Origin: Bullera alba
Lineage: Eukaryota > Basidiomycota > Tremellomycetes > Tremellales > Bulleraceae
NCBI GenBank assembly: GCA_001600095.1
Contig: BCIX01000001.1
Coordinates: 3,125,198-3,189,197, forward strand
Length of the DNA: 64,000 nucleotides
Direction: 5' to 3'
The translations under genes and the position numbers were made by a program. Each line of letters starts with the position of its first letter. Within the stretch, counting starts at the first letter, position 1. Shown here piece by piece: positions 42,524-55,700 of this stretch. The notes beneath the pieces are model-generated. The model was given only the letters and a program-made list of their open reading frames with translations. It did not search any database and was not told where the DNA came from.

Positions 42524-45500
42524 ATGTCGTCGGATCCATCTGCTGAGCAGCAGGTCCTCTCCGACACGCCGCAGCAACAGACACAAGCAGAAGCAGGATC
42601 CAACTCGCTTGCTGATGATATCCGCAAACAAGTCGAGAATGAGCAGGCTTTGGCAGATGCGCAGAGCAAGCTGAGACAGCTGGAGGCAGAGGTTCTGAAG
42701 CTTGCTCAGGAGAAGCAGGCTATACAGAATGAAAAGGAAGGCGCTTGTGAGTGAGACGAGATGGTGGAAGTGCTGATCATTTCGCTCAGCATCCAACACG
42801 GATCAATTGCAATCCCAATTATCGACGCTACAATCTTCGTATCATAAGGCGACCTCCGAGCTATCGGTACTGCAGACCAGATTAGACGTGAGTACTTGAC
42901 AACATAGTGAAGGATGCTGACGTTGTGGTAGTCCATAGAGAGGGAGAAGCGAGAATTGGTCGAGGAGACGGAGCGGTTGCAGCAGCGATCAGTCAGAACC
43001 ACTCGTGAGCGAATTCGTGATGAGAGAGGCATAGCGATACTGACACTCGGAAACCAGAGGAACTATATACTCTCCGCTCAAACAGGACCGAGACGTCTCA
43101 GAAGATCGCTCATCTGGATGTCGAAGTATCAGAATTGCGGATGGCGGCGGAGTCGGCGAAGGTGAGCTGAGCTAAACCGGTTGGCGAGTTCCTCTAGCTG
43201 AATCAGTCTGTCAGTTCAACGAATCGCGGAGCGTGCAGGCGTTGAAGAACGCCCGAACTGAAATATTGACTGTCAGCAAATCCGCCGCAGAAGTAGAGGA
43301 GCGATTCGGCAGATATAGAGCAGAGAAAGTGTGTTTTCCTTTCTGGAGTTGAGCTGATCACAATCAGCAATCCGAGATCTCGCAATTACAAACCGAACAC
43401 GACCTGGTGATCGCTAGATTGACAGCTGTGGAGAACACCCATCACGCCTTGCAACGGACCTACAACGAACAGTCACGTCGACTCGCCGACGCACATGCCA
43501 GTATCGCAACATTGACATCGGCAGCCGCGGCGAAGAAGGCGTCCACCGCGAGCGAGTCTTCGAGGCTCATGGAGGAGAACAGGATCCTGGAAAAGCGGGG
43601 CGACGAAGCTCGAGCTCAGATCACCGAGAGAGAATCTGAACTCGAGAGATTGGTGTCTGCCCAGGAGTCCAAGGAGAAATCTTGGGAGGAAAGATGGAAG
43701 AAGGAGGAGAGACTGAGACGGGAAGCTGAGAAGAGGTCTGAAGACCTCAAGATCGTGGTCGAGAGGTTGTCGATGGCGCAAGGAATTGGTTCGGACATCA
43801 GTCCAGCTGCCGCCCTAGCCGCCGACCAGAAGATGAACGGCAAAAGCTACACGCAATTCTACGTCGACTATACGGTCCAGGAGAGCAAACTGCGCGCTGC
43901 GGAGAACGAGGTGGACAGGTTGACATCGCTGCTGGATGAGATCAGCGCCGATATTGCCGAGAAGGTGGGTTCAACGATGCTTGAAAATACTGACTCCGGC
44001 GACAGAAACCCCTACTTGACGAGCAAGCCGCAGAACACAGTGCGGCAATCGAGCGAGCGAATGCTTTGGCAGCAGAAGCGGCAGCGGCGATGGCCAAGCG
44101 AGACCAGTACGAATTGGAAGTCAAGTCGTTACGCGCCAGCAGTAACAAGAGCAATGCCGATGTGCAGGCTTTGCAGACCACTGCGGACGATCTCTCTCGC
44201 CAGGTACAAGGACTTCTTCGACACGTGGCAATCCTCAACAACCCCTCCCTGGCCGACGAGAGTATCGATGCCAATGCGAACGCAGCGACGGGCGACATCA
44301 TTTCGGATCATCTAGTCGAATTCAGATCGATTCGGGCCTTGCAGGAGCAGAATCAGAAGCTATTGAAACTCACTCGGGCGCTCAAGACCAAACTCGACGA
44401 CCACGAGGTGTCTCGCGCCTCGAATGACGCCTCCGACGTGAACACTGGAGCGACGTTGGATCAAGCTACCGAGACCATCACTCGACTCCACACCCAGCTA
44501 TTGGATGCGCAGAAGAAGATCAGCGAGGTCACAAGGGAGCGAGATACCTTCTCCAAGTTGTTGGCCAGAGGCGAAGGCCTGAAGCGGCCCACTCACTCTC
44601 TTGGAGCGAGTAATGGAACGCTGGACGAGAGTGCTGGCCAACAGCAAGCGATGATCGATGCGATCAAAGAGGAGATGGACAGCGTACGGGCGAAATCGGA
44701 GCAGGATGTCTTGGAGGCCAAAAAGGAACTGAGACTGAAGGCCGAGGAAGCAGGACAAGCTGAAGTTGCCAAAGCAAGGGCCGAAGCCCAGGTCAATCTG
44801 CTGCAGGGTACGTCATTTATTCTGGCTGTTAGACCCAATTGACATTTTGCAGAGCAACACCGAATGCTTTCCGACGCTAGTAATCTCCAAAAGCAGGAGT
44901 ACAACCACCTCGAGACTCAGCTCCGACAGGTCCAGGCTTCCATCTCGCAAGCCAACAACGAACGCCGATCCGTGAGTAGTCTGCCAGCGATCGAGATCAG
45001 ATCGCTAAATCCAGACAGGCTCTGGAGTCGGCGGCTTCGAGGCAGGCCGAGGCAGACAGGATCCGCAACGAGGCTGCTTCCTTGCGTGCTGAAAAGGATC
45101 AGTGGAAGGTGGGCCAGTCTTCATTCTCCTTGTGATTGTGTCTGACCAGAATTCAGAGCACGGAATCGAGGCTGCAGACAGACTTCCAAGCTGTGCAAGC
45201 TGAGAGAGCTCGACTTCAGCACCTGATAGATGGTCTCAACAACGTCACAGCCGAGAATGAGCGGACTAGGACTGATGAGCGAGTACGTCTGGAGAAGAGG
45301 ATCGAAGAGCTGCAGCGAGAAGCGTGAGTTTCTGCAATCTAGACACTGGCTGAGCAGTGTCAGCACCGCTCTGCGTTCACAGCTGGAAGAGGCCAAGGAA
45401 GCGACTCGAGCTGCCGAGGTGAGTTCGTCCAACGGTCCATAAATTCCAGACTGACATCGTTCAGAAACGATCTGAAAACCTGGATTCGCGCGTCGAGAAC

Positions 45501-47360
45501 GCAACAATTGCCATACGAGGAGAGAAGCTCGCAGCCGAGGCTCTGGTCAGCTCGCGCGCACAGGAAATCACCAAGCTGCAAGGAGAATTGGAAGATGTCA
45601 AGGCGGAGTCTGAAAGGCGCTTGCGAGTTGGATTGAAGTATCAGACCCGCGCAAGAGAGATCGAGGGTGAAAAAGTAAAGGTGGAGGAGTCGCTGGCTGC
45701 CAAGGACACGGAGAGCAAGGATATCCAGACCAAACTCGACGGCATCGCCAAGGAATTGAAGGAGACCAAGGTGAAGTTGAGCGAAGCGGAGAAGAAAGTC
45801 ACAGAAGCGGAGAAGAACAGCCAAGAGAGTTCTAGCACAATCGCACGACTCCAAGGGGAGATCAGGACCCAGAGCCAAGCCACCGCTACGACGACTTCCT
45901 CCGATTCGACTGACCTTGTGAGTATGATTTTTCTATGGTGTTCAAGGAGCTAACGCGTCGTTCAGGCTTCCCTGCAGACCGAGCGTGACAGTCTGACTCA
46001 AAAGGTTGCCGATCTGGAGAAGGCGCTGGAAGAAGCGAAAACCAACACGACGACCTCCTCCGCCCCCTCGGACGACTCTGCTCACAAAGAGCTGGAAGCC
46101 AAGTTCGATGCTCTCGTGAAAGAGAAAGACGATCTGCAGAAGGTAAGTTTCGGAGAAAAGAACTCATCGTGCATTACACGACTGACTATCAATGCAGCGA
46201 TACGATACTGGCGTCATCCAAGTCAACCGAGTCAATCGACAAGGCCAGGACAGAATAGCCGCTCTTTTGAATGAAAAGGCTGTACTGGAGGCCCGAGCTA
46301 CCGAGCTCGAGAAGCAGATCAGTGACCTGAAAACGTCGGCCGATGCGAAAACCGACGCCCTTCCCATCAATAGCTCAAGCCAGGAGGTCATCGACAAAGC
46401 CGTCAAGGAAGCCGTTGCAGCTCGAGAGAGTGAGCTGCAAGCTGAGCATAGCAAGGCGCTTGAAGAAGCCAAGACTGCTACACAGCCCTCGGTCAAAATT
46501 GAGGAGACGTCAGAGTCAACTTTGGACACCCGTCGCGCGGAATTGGAAGCAGGCTTTGAGAGTCGGCTCAAGGACGCTATCTCTGCCAAGGAGGCCGAGT
46601 GGGAGAAGGAGAAGCTGGCCTTGCAGGGCGAGGTTGAGGAATTGAAGCAGAAGATCAAAACGCTGGAAAGGCAGATGAAGACTGCAGAAATCACGAGGAA
46701 GACCCTGGAGAGGCAGAAAACGGACGCCGAGTACAAGTTGAAGAGATTTGAAGATGGTCAAGCTGCGGAAACCCCAAGCGCAGAGACCGTTCCAGCCGCC
46801 GATGCTTCTTCGACAGCGCCGTCCACCACCGACACCACGGAGGATCCAGCCCCGACAATTGCCGCAGAGGATGGCTCGACAACAGCTCTCACCACGCCAG
46901 CAACTACCGGTGTGACACGAGGGTCATCAGCTCTCCGAGCGAGAGGCAGGGGCGTGGCTCTTCGTGGTCGGAGTGCAGCGCTTGGCGGAAGGACAAACTC
47001 AGTCCTGAATGGTATGTCCGAGCTAGGGACTCAAACTGGACGAGGGCAAAACTGACGCAATATCTAGCTGTCAACCAGACACTACAAGCTAGCTCGGCTG
47101 TCGCTGCGTCTGCTAGCACTAGCAACAAGCGACCATTGCAGGAAGATGGCGAGATCAGCGAGGCGCCAACTGAAAAGCCTGCCGCACCGCCTACCAGTGC
47201 CCCAAGGATACTGAAGCGTCCGAGAGGAGCAGCCCCAAGGATCGGGACTAGATCAAGTGCGCCGAGCAGCCCAAGTGCCGCGGGAGATGCGCAGCAGAAT
47301 AACTCAGCAGGTGGCTCTGGCGATAGCCCGGCCCCTGGCGGAGAAGGAGGATCGACGTAA
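42524..47360 (+). CDS. MLP1: TPR/Mlp1-like nuclear pore basket protein
   Basis: A long multi-exon gene, start MSSDPSAEQQVLSD. Nearly the whole product is heptad-patterned coiled coil (for example ENEQALADAQSKLRQLEAEV; RKTLERQKTDAEYKLKRFED). FRSIRALQEQNQKLLKLTRA matches the SLQELQEQNQKLL element of the TPR/MLP1/MLP2 domain. The C-terminus is non-helical: Ala/Thr/Pro-rich, then RARGRGVALRGRSAALGGR (RG-rich, NLS-like) and KRPLQEDGEISE. Family role: filaments of the nuclear basket, mRNA export quality control and checkpoint tethering. At least a dozen short introns are needed, several splitting heptads without disturbing frame. Length (about 1,350 residues by rough sum) is shorter than yeast Mlp1 or human TPR. 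Identification rests on one motif plus architecture. Confidence 0.72.
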
Positions 47361-47455
47361 CTAGGACATGCCCCGCTTGGAAGGTTTCCCTTTTGATGTA
47401 ATGTAGAAACGACGTATAGCTCAACGTATGCATGAACCAGCATGATCAGAACCCC

Positions 47456-49847
47456 TTATGATCCATCGATATCAGCCTCGTCAAACGCGTACTTTCTGAT
47501 ATCCATCGCTCGTTCCCTCCTCCAGCCTGCCTTGACCTGCTTCCAGACCAAACTGGCTTCGGGCGAATTCGGCGCGATCACCCAGCCTTTGATGTCGACG
47601 TCGTGGGCTTTCCTGGCCGCCCTGCACTCGTCGTGCAGAGCCGCCGAGTAGTATCCTCTAGCTTCTGGGTCTTCGTAGGCGCTCGATGTGTTTCGAGAAG
47701 AACTGCCGAAAGCGCTCTCGCTGGCCAATCGACTCCCCCAGCTCGATTCGCTGGCACTTTTCGGGTCGAATCGCTGGTTCTTGATCACATATCGGTTGAT
47801 CAAAGATGCCGGTCCGCGGATCGTGCTTCCCTTCTGCTCATCCTCGTCGTCTGCCATGAGATTGTCGAAAGGATCCGCCTCTTGCTCTTCTACAGGCAGG
47901 GTGCTGACCCAACGCATGTTCTCCGGGTCGAATCGCATAGGTCCGCCCTCGACTCCAGAATTAAAGCCCGTGTAGAAGCCTGGTGCATTGGATATTGATG
48001 GGGTGATGAGCGCCGGCCCTGGAACTCGTCCAGCAGGTGTATTGGATTTTTCAGACCTCAGCGGCGGACGCCCCTCATCTTTGCAGCAAGTCAGCACACG
48101 TCAAGCTATCTCATGGGGGACCACTCACTGCCTGGACGAGCGACTTCTGTTTTGTTCGAGCGAGACGGTGTCCTCGTGTCCGTACTGCGTTTCCGGTCTA
48201 CATGGGATAGCTTGTTAGCAAACATGCAACAGCCTCCACATCGACAAACTAACCCGCACTGTCCTGCCATGATATACCTCCACTGCTGCTCCGCCCGGGA
48301 ATCGGTGGTCGGGATGATCTTGACTCTGTTGACCTCACTGACGAGTTGAGGTCAGGGTAGTGCGAAGAGCCGTCTTTGAGTAGCGTCGGTATTGCCGGCC
48401 GAACCTTGACTTTATTCTGCGACGACATTGTGGGTTGGTTGTAACTACTCGATCCTTGTCGCGTAGGTAATGAGCTCAGTTCGCGCTCGTTAGAGGCGTT
48501 CCTTGACTGGTGGCCGGTGAGAGAGGCGAGGTCTTTCATCGATTTGTAGTTTTTCAACGTCCGGCTTCCCGGAGCGCTGACATTGGGCGGTGTTTGCGAT
48601 GTCTTCCGCAGAGAGTGGAAATCGGAGCTGGCCGAGCGATTACTTCTGGTCGTTCCCATGCCTTTACCCCAAGATCCTTGCATCGAAGCTGTAGGGGACT
48701 GGTTGGATCCGCTCGGTTGACGCGGCGCTTGATACCCAGGTCCTCTCCATTCCTTTTCCCTGCTATCCAGACCCTTTCTCCCGATGCTGTCCCGACCTAG
48801 ACCAGAATACGATGGTCCAGTCTCCTTGGCAGGTTTGCCCTTGGCTGGCGGACTGGAGGTATCGAGATTGTCGAGCGCATCCACCAGGTCGTCGCGATCC
48901 GTATCACCTCCTGTACCGAATTGGTTATGGAGAGGCCGTTGCGGTTGTATTTGTTGGATCTTGCCGCCGCCGAAATTGCTAGGTGGCTGCTTAGGCACAA
49001 ATTGCCGTATGCCGATAGCAGGTCTGTACAGGTCCGATCTGTCCGGGCTAGATACCGAAGTCCAGCTGATATCAGAGTGCCGTTTGGATTCTCCAAATGA
49101 GCTGGATTGACCACCATTACTCGTCGACGTGGATGGGCTGTCGTACTCGGGTGGTGGAGGCTTGCTGACTTTGCTCTCGCGAACCCGTCTGCCAAGTTGA
49201 TGGGTTTGTGGAGCAGGTCGGCGGTTTTGCAGGCTGAGGGGAATCACTATACCCTTTTCGAAGTCATCATCATCTTCCGAGCTGGCGATGGTAAGGGCGG
49301 GCTTGGTCTTCTGTCGGATAGACCCGAATTCGCGCCAGGCCGACGCGGTGTTGATTTGCCAATTGGGCGCGACTTTGACCGTCTCCTCGTCCTCGTTATA
49401 GGCAAAGTCGTCGAATCCATCGTCGACGAGCTCGTGCACCGGTCGCGACTTCTGCATCTGAGTGAGTCTTCGTGCCAGGGCAGCGCCATCGACCTCTCCG
49501 AAATCGAGATCCTTTTCGATATCTTTAGACGTCGCGTTCATCTTTGCCTGAGAGTTGATGGGAGGCTTCTTGTTTAGCCTCGTGATCGTGCCCGGATACT
49601 GCATCGACGCGTCCTTAATGGCAGAATTGCCGGGTAATATCCTTCCTTGCTTCCTCGAGGAGGAGGGTGCTCTGTCGACAGCATCGCGTTCAACGAGCGC
49701 TTGTGCCGCCGCCGAATCGGCTTGTCGTGATCGCAATGTCAATTTGGAACCTGTTGAGCGTAGTCGAGTGCCGGCCGATCGTCCTATGGATAGCTTGGAG
49801 CTGGAAGCCTGAGAAGGTCCGAAGTCTGCACTCCAGTCTTCCGCCAT
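47456..49847 (-). CDS. Byr4/Bfa1-like component of the two-part spindle-pole-body GAP
   Basis: The start MAEDWSADFGPSQASSSK leads into a long disordered, Ser/Arg-rich protein. Acidic patches (DDGFDDFAYNEDEE, SSEDDDDFEKG) lie in its first third. The C-terminal part has GPMRFDPENMRWVSTLP followed by an acidic DPFDNLMADDEDE and a helical end (WKQVKAGWRRERAMDIRKYAF). FDPxxMxW followed by E/D-DPF is the signature I associate with Byr4/Bfa1. In yeasts this protein pairs with Cdc16/Bub2 to inactivate Spg1/Tem1 and delay mitotic exit or septation. Two introns (about 48080-48127 and 48200-48253) join the last exons. Identification is from a short motif plus overall layout, so moderate. Confidence 0.6.
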
Positions 49848-50274
49848 GTTGAATGGATGTGTTGAGTGGTCGATGCGCGTCGTTACGGGTTGAATGTCGC
49901 GAGCGGTCCGAGAACTGGCTGTTCAATAGAGTAGAGTCGACATTCCTCCCTGAGGCGCGAGGCCGTAATTCTGAAACTCGGTGGTTCCAATAGCGCGTGC
50001 TGATGATCACGGCGAGACCATCAACGAGAGAGCTGCACTGGACGTGAACACATGATGTTGCTCGATGGCAACTCGATGGCCTTGAATCAACCTTGAATGC
50101 GATCATGTCCCGGCAGCTGAAACGCGTCTCTCGTCTGAAACCAAAAATGCTTATTCGAGCCACCACAAATGATACAACTGCTCCTGCGGGAGGCTATCCT
50201 CACAGGCAACTGGCCTTGCATGTCGAGGCGCTGAGCCGCAACGTGCTTACCACCGTCCATGGTATGTTATCAGG
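49848..50274. promoter_or_regulatory. Upstream region of the Byr4-like gene
   Basis: No supported exon. Duplications CTCGATGGC at 50061 and 50072 and CCTTGAAT at 50080 and 50091 are 11 bp apart. Confidence 0.4.
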
Positions 50275-51437
50275 TTACTCCAGCTCCTCCACTCTGCTCC
50301 CGCGCTCGTCTATCTCTAACAGCTTCCAATCCACATCCACATTCTCCTCCTTGAACAGTCTCTGAATTTCCGCGGCAATCCCATCAAAGTTGTCCGTGGC
50401 TAGTGCCAGGATCGTGGGTCCCGCCCCGGATAAGCAAATACCCAGCAGACCGGGATGCGATGTAGGCGTCAACGTGGAGAGGATTTTGGGCAGACCAGGA
50501 ATCTGAGACCGTATCAGGACACCACCATTAAGACACAAAGAACAACTCACCAATGTCTTTCGATATGGCTGATGGACACGGTCTTTCATGGCCTCGTATA
50601 TGAGGTCGGAGTCTGGAGGCGAGCGGGCTAGCGCGGTGGTGAGAACAGCCAGTCGCTGGAGGTTGAACACCTGGCATGGTCAGCATGGTATTGCACTTGG
50701 ACACATACCAGATCTTTCCTGGAGTACGACTCTGGAAGCACACCTCGAGCCTTGGCCGTTGCCAGCTCGAACCTTGGCATAACGGCAATAGCCTTTATCT
50801 CCTTTGCCCAGCCGAATTTGACATAGTGACCGATATCATTAGGCGCTCTTGGGGGGTCGATACCCCATTTCGGTCCAGCATCGGGCGGGTACTCGGGTAG
50901 CACTTCGGCGAGAGGTATACTGGCGGCGGAAGTGTCTTCTGGTGATAGCTCTTTGAGATAGGAGCCAACAAATCCTCCAACTAGGGCGGCGGTGACATTG
51001 TCTGGGTGTCTCTCGACCATGAGGGCAAAGTCCAACAGTCGACCTTTGGAGAGTTGAAGACCACCTAATAGGTCACCGAGCAGTACACCTGCAATGACAG
51101 CCGCACCGGATGATCCTAGCCCTCGTCCAAACGGAATCTCATTGTGTGCCGCGATTTCTACTCCAGATGGGAAGGATGTGATGCCATGGGACCGCAGTAC
51201 GTAGAGTGCAACTCTGGTGAGCAGATTCTTGTACGGTGAGAGCGGGACAGTGTCGGCGTCGAGACCAGTGTACGAGATTTTGGGCAACGTTTCCTCTGCT
51301 TCCAATTGTGATCCTTGCGCTGAGATGGAGACCACCAATGACAAGGAGAGCGACAGGGCGATACCGCAGACGTCGAATCCTGGACCAATGTTGGCAGAGG
51401 TCGCCGGTACGCTGATCTTATATCGCTTCACGGACAT
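50275..51437 (-). CDS. THR1: Homoserine kinase
   Basis: This GHMP-family kinase phosphorylates L-homoserine on the way to threonine. The start MSVKRYKISVPATSANIGPG is followed by FDVCGIALSLSLSL, PFGRGLGSSGAAVIAGVLLG (GHMP phosphate-binding loop), LVGGFVGSY, and a C-terminal ICLSGAGPTILALAT (GHMP motif 3). Two introns (50669-50709 and 50505-50549 approximately) split the gene; splices restore DLVFNLQRLAVL and KTLIPGLPKIL. Length is about 360 residues, normal. Divergent from SmE. Confidence 0.95.
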
Positions 51438-51943
51438 GACGGCTGCGCGAATTTTTGGTCAGCGCGGGAAATCCAATCCCACGAGTCCACTCACGCCAGG
51501 CCTGACGGATGAGAATCCCTATGTTGTAGTTATCGCGCTGGTCTAGGGATGCCTCGAAGGCTCGAACACACTAGTGCTCGACGAGAGCTCGAGTCGGCTG
51601 CCCAGTTCCGACGGCAAGATGAAACAGCACTTTTTGCTTCCGTGCCGCTGTTCCACCTTTTGATTCCGCGGTGGGTAGTAATATCAGCTTGTAGGTATTT
51701 CTTCAGAGTTTATCCCAGAGCCCATTGTCAACAGCGTTCGAGACTCCGAGCTGCTGGAGCTACCTCTATCAACCATCGACATCAACGACCGAAGCATTCG
51801 CCTATCTGACACGACAACACGGTAAACCACTCGCGACACACTCACGCCACACAGATATCAGCCGGTTGCAGATATCTCACACACACTCGCGCGCAGTATT
51901 TCCAGCCTAGCGGGCATTTACATTCAAGTCACTCTTCCTCAAC
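51438..51943. promoter_or_regulatory. Divergent promoter, homoserine kinase (-) and SmE (+)
   Basis: About 500 bp without a supported exon. ACACACTC-rich sequence lies at 51835-51895, shortly before the SmE ATG. Confidence 0.4.
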
Positions 51944-52369
51944 ATGTCTGGCCGAAAGGTTATGGTTCAGGTGCGTTAGCAGTAGTCCTCAATCTATATT
52001 GCTGTCACTGACATTCGTTGTAGCCCATTAACATCCTGTTCTCATTCCTGCAAAAACACCAGCGCGTGGTTATTTGGCTGTATGACAACAACGAGTTTAG
52101 ATTAGAAGGCTACATCATCGTCAGTCGCCTCGGCTCCGTGATCCCGGTGGGAGGCTAACGAAACGGTTCTAGGGCTTTGACGAGTTTATGAACGTGGTCA
52201 TCGACGATACCGTGCAAATCTACCAGCCTAAGAAGGACTCGAGCAAGCCGGTGAAAGCGCCAGAGGAGCTCGGAAGGATATTGCTGAAAGGTGAGCTTCA
52301 GGCCGGGTCCTTGTACTGATCCCGGTTACAGGTGACAACATAACATTGGTTCAGCCAGCACAGTCGTGA
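51944..52369 (+). CDS. SME1: Small nuclear ribonucleoprotein E (SmE)
   Basis: Four exons give about 90 residues. The start MSGRKVMVQ (51944-51970) splices to PINILFSFLQKHQRVVIWLY, then NEFRLEGYIIGFDEFMNVVI (Sm1 motif), and finally ELGRILLKGDNITLVQPAQS (Sm2 motif with KGDNI). SmE is one of seven Sm proteins in the ring on U1, U2, U4 and U5 snRNAs. Given the intron load of the region, it is essential machinery. Introns are short, and the exon borders fall between conserved blocks. The stop is TGA 52367-52369. Confidence 0.95.
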
Positions 52370-52708
52370 TCAGGATCGCAGGGACAAGAGGCTTCGCGGC
52401 AAAGGAATGTCAAAAAGTCGTAATGCTAGAATGGATGCACAACGACGTGTATTATCAGCTCGCCGGAACTGCACAGGGTCGGACCATTACTAACCCTGGA
52501 GGGAATTGACAGAGTTACCAGTCTGGCGTCATCATCATCTCAACACTTGCGAAGCCGAGTGACCGACGTCTTTACATCTGTGCATGATAAGTACAACATT
52601 TACAGATGCTCAATATATCACCTCGAAATGACCTAGATACACCAATTGAATCGAGAAGAGACCTTGCGTTACCAATATCACCTAGATTGTCCGATCCTCC
52701 GCATTTCG
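52370..52708. other. Convergent spacer between SmE and histidine kinase genes
   Basis: Presumably both 3' UTRs. Nothing else noticed. Confidence 0.4.
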
Positions 52709-55700
52709 TTACGCCTCACTAGCCCGCTCGACATCTCTCAACTGTAGACCGGTAGACGTAGCTGTCGGACGATTGCTCCGTCTTGACTGGTCATAATCCT
52801 CCACCACCCCCTTTAGCTCTTTGATGCCCTGGGGTTTTATCCTCCACTCGTCGATACCACACTCGACGACGCCCTTGATCCTCTGCGACTCGCTGCTCAT
52901 GGCAGTGACTGCGACGATCCTACATCGGCTCCGGCGCTCCTTGCCCTCGATCTGCCTCATCTCGACAGCTGCGGCGAAGCCATCTTTGCGAGGCATGTTG
53001 ATGTCCAGTAACACCAGGTCCGGGCGGAAAGCGGTGAACCGCAGGACGGCATCGTATCCATCGATGGCCTCGGCGTACTGGCACGCCGTACGTTTAAGCA
53101 TGGTCACCAGGATGCGACGATTTATAGCATTGTCCTCGACCACTAGGACTGGATAGATCGTTAGTATGCAATGATAAAGAGCTATTACTCGTACTCACCT
53201 TTGAGCGGTGAGGGGTCCATTGGCGTGACTGGCTCGACTGGCGTACTCCTGTGTGCTGCCAAAGTCGGGCGATTTGGCTCGTCCGACGAGGACAATGATT
53301 CCAATGACGTGTCTCTAAAGAGTGTATGCGATTGGAGAGATGCCATTGGGTCGGTGGTGTGCTCTTTGAGTAGTGGTCTGTTACTAGTCACGGAATCGAT
53401 GTTATTGACTGATGACGATGAACTCATTCGCGAGGATTTGGGAGAGGGCAAAAGTCCCTCGAATCGGTCCTGTACGGGGGAGGGTGCTATCGTGTCGAGA
53501 GAAGGGGGTTGCTCTAGCTGTCGACTCTCCGAGAAACTCCTTTGCAGTGGTGGTGGCGCGGTGTGTGACTCCGCAGGGCCCAGTCTCTTCCCCCGCCTCG
53601 CTGCATCTCCGCCAACCACCTCGGATGCGTACTCCTCTGCTTGCACTGGTGTCGACCTCGGCTTCATGAGCTTGGCCACTAATGATGGTCTGAGCGGCAG
53701 AGTCAGGTAGGTAACCTCCAGGTTGGCGAATGCTTTGGATTCGTCTTCCAGGTCGGTGTCGGAGACGGTCAAGTCTTGCCGTTGTGAAGGCTCCCGACTT
53801 TTCAGGATGCAGATCTCCACATTCGGTTTGGCGCGACTGGCAAGCTCGGCCAAGCGAGCTTTACTGAAGCTTTTGGGAACCACAATCAAGCTGGCGTATG
53901 AAACGTCTGGTACCACGCGACACTGATGCGCTTTGAGTTGTCGAAGAAGCGATTTGCCGACTCGCTGAAGTCCCCTGTCCTCCTTGGAGGCAAAGCCGGC
54001 CATGAAGATACAGTCCCTACGGATCGGGTTGTCGTCTGTCAACTCGTTTTCGTCGTTGTCGGCCTGAGCTTGTAGCTCCTCCATGTCCGAATCAGAGTCT
54101 TTGTTCAAGAAATGTAGCGGTATCTCGACCTGGACCAGTGTGCCTTTATTTGGTGAGGACGCGATCGCAATCTTTCCACCTAGTATCTCTATCATGCGTT
54201 GAGCAAGGCCCAAGCCTAGGCCGGACCCGGGGGTGAATGGATCCGCCTTGGAAAAGGGTCTCAACACCTCGACGTCGAGGAATTCCGCAGTCACTATGGG
54301 GGTTAGCCACCGTAAAGATGACACAGCTACCACTCACTGCCGCGACCAGAGTCCTTGATGTCGATGGATACCTTGGACATCTTCACCGAGTTATTGTATC
54401 CGCCAGGTACGACAATGTCGCTCGATACGTCTTGCACGGTAACGTGGATGTATCCGGCGTCGGTGAACTTGCAGGAATTGTGAATGATGCGACCAATCGC
54501 TCTACAAGTTCAGCTCTGACACTTGTTGTCCTTGACTCACCTCGCCAGAGGACCGGGCTGATCGAGCATCTTCCACCCGCCTCGCGACCTGGGGACCATC
54601 TCGAGGATGATTTCAACGTCGTCCAATCGGTTGTCCCCGGCAATACGTCTGTCCCGCGCTTCTGCCGCGATAGTGCTCATCATGACAGACTCGATCGTCT
54701 CTGCCAGATCGTATATTGGCGTGTTGCCGTCAACCTCATCGATGTTTTCTACAGCCGACTGGGTCGTAGACTCTTTGGGTTCAGTCTTTCTGTTAATCTG
54801 CCCGACGTCCAGGGTGTCGATAATGTTCTCAAGGATGCTGCCTAGAGACGCGCCACTGGACTCGATGACATCGAGCTGTGCCAGGATCTCAGAGTGGACA
54901 CTTTTGTCACTAGGAGGGGTTGAAGGGTCTTCCGAGGGTGGTGTTTCGAAAGATGCGAGAGCCTGGTCCAGTGCAGACCGAAGCAAGCTCGCTGCGGCAT
55001 TGATTTGGTGTAAGGGAGTTCGCAGTTCATGCGACGCGGCCGCAGCGAAATTGAGCTGTGCTCTTTCCGCTTGATAGAGACGCTCCTTGAGCACTGTATG
55101 TCAGCTTGGTCGGTGGTAAAGACGTACCAGAAGCCAAGAGACTACCGGCGATGGTCTCGACAAACTGCAACGAGCCAGCCGGGTATGAGAATAGTGGGTC
55201 GATCCAGCAAGCGACCACCGCAAACGCAATCTGGCGTTAGCACTATCCACGGATACTCGACTCACCTGACCATCAAACCCAAAGACTGGCATTGCAAGAC
55301 TGGTCTCCGTCCCAGGTGGCATTAATTGTGTTATACTGGAGGCAATGTCTGCGGAATCGTCACGAGTATACCAAACGCGACGGTCCTGACTCGTCAGCGG
55401 CAATTGGATGTAGTTACTTACTTTGACGTTGGAGGCGATGAAATCAGATATGATCTTTCTCGCTGTCACCGAACTGGAGAAGTTGAATGGAAAATCGTCG
55501 TGGGCACAACTGTACCCAAGTACTGCAAGCTGCTTAGGAAAAATTAGCCTTTCACAGTATGCGAATATGATGACTCACCTCGCCTTCCCCCTCCACCTTG
55601 TTCCTGATGGGCCTTCCCTTGGACGGTATGAAGAGCACCTGAGGTGTCCGGCTCGGTGCAGTTGGATCTCTCAGAGCAAAGGTGTTCCGTGCGCGTCTCA

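Noticed and set aside
48510..49577. Plus-strand open frames opposite the Byr4/Bfa1-like gene
   Set aside because: No introns, starts or motifs; the minus-strand frame of 532 codons explains the region.
53171..54845. Plus-strand open frames opposite the histidine kinase
   Set aside because: Shadows of the kinase and receiver exons.
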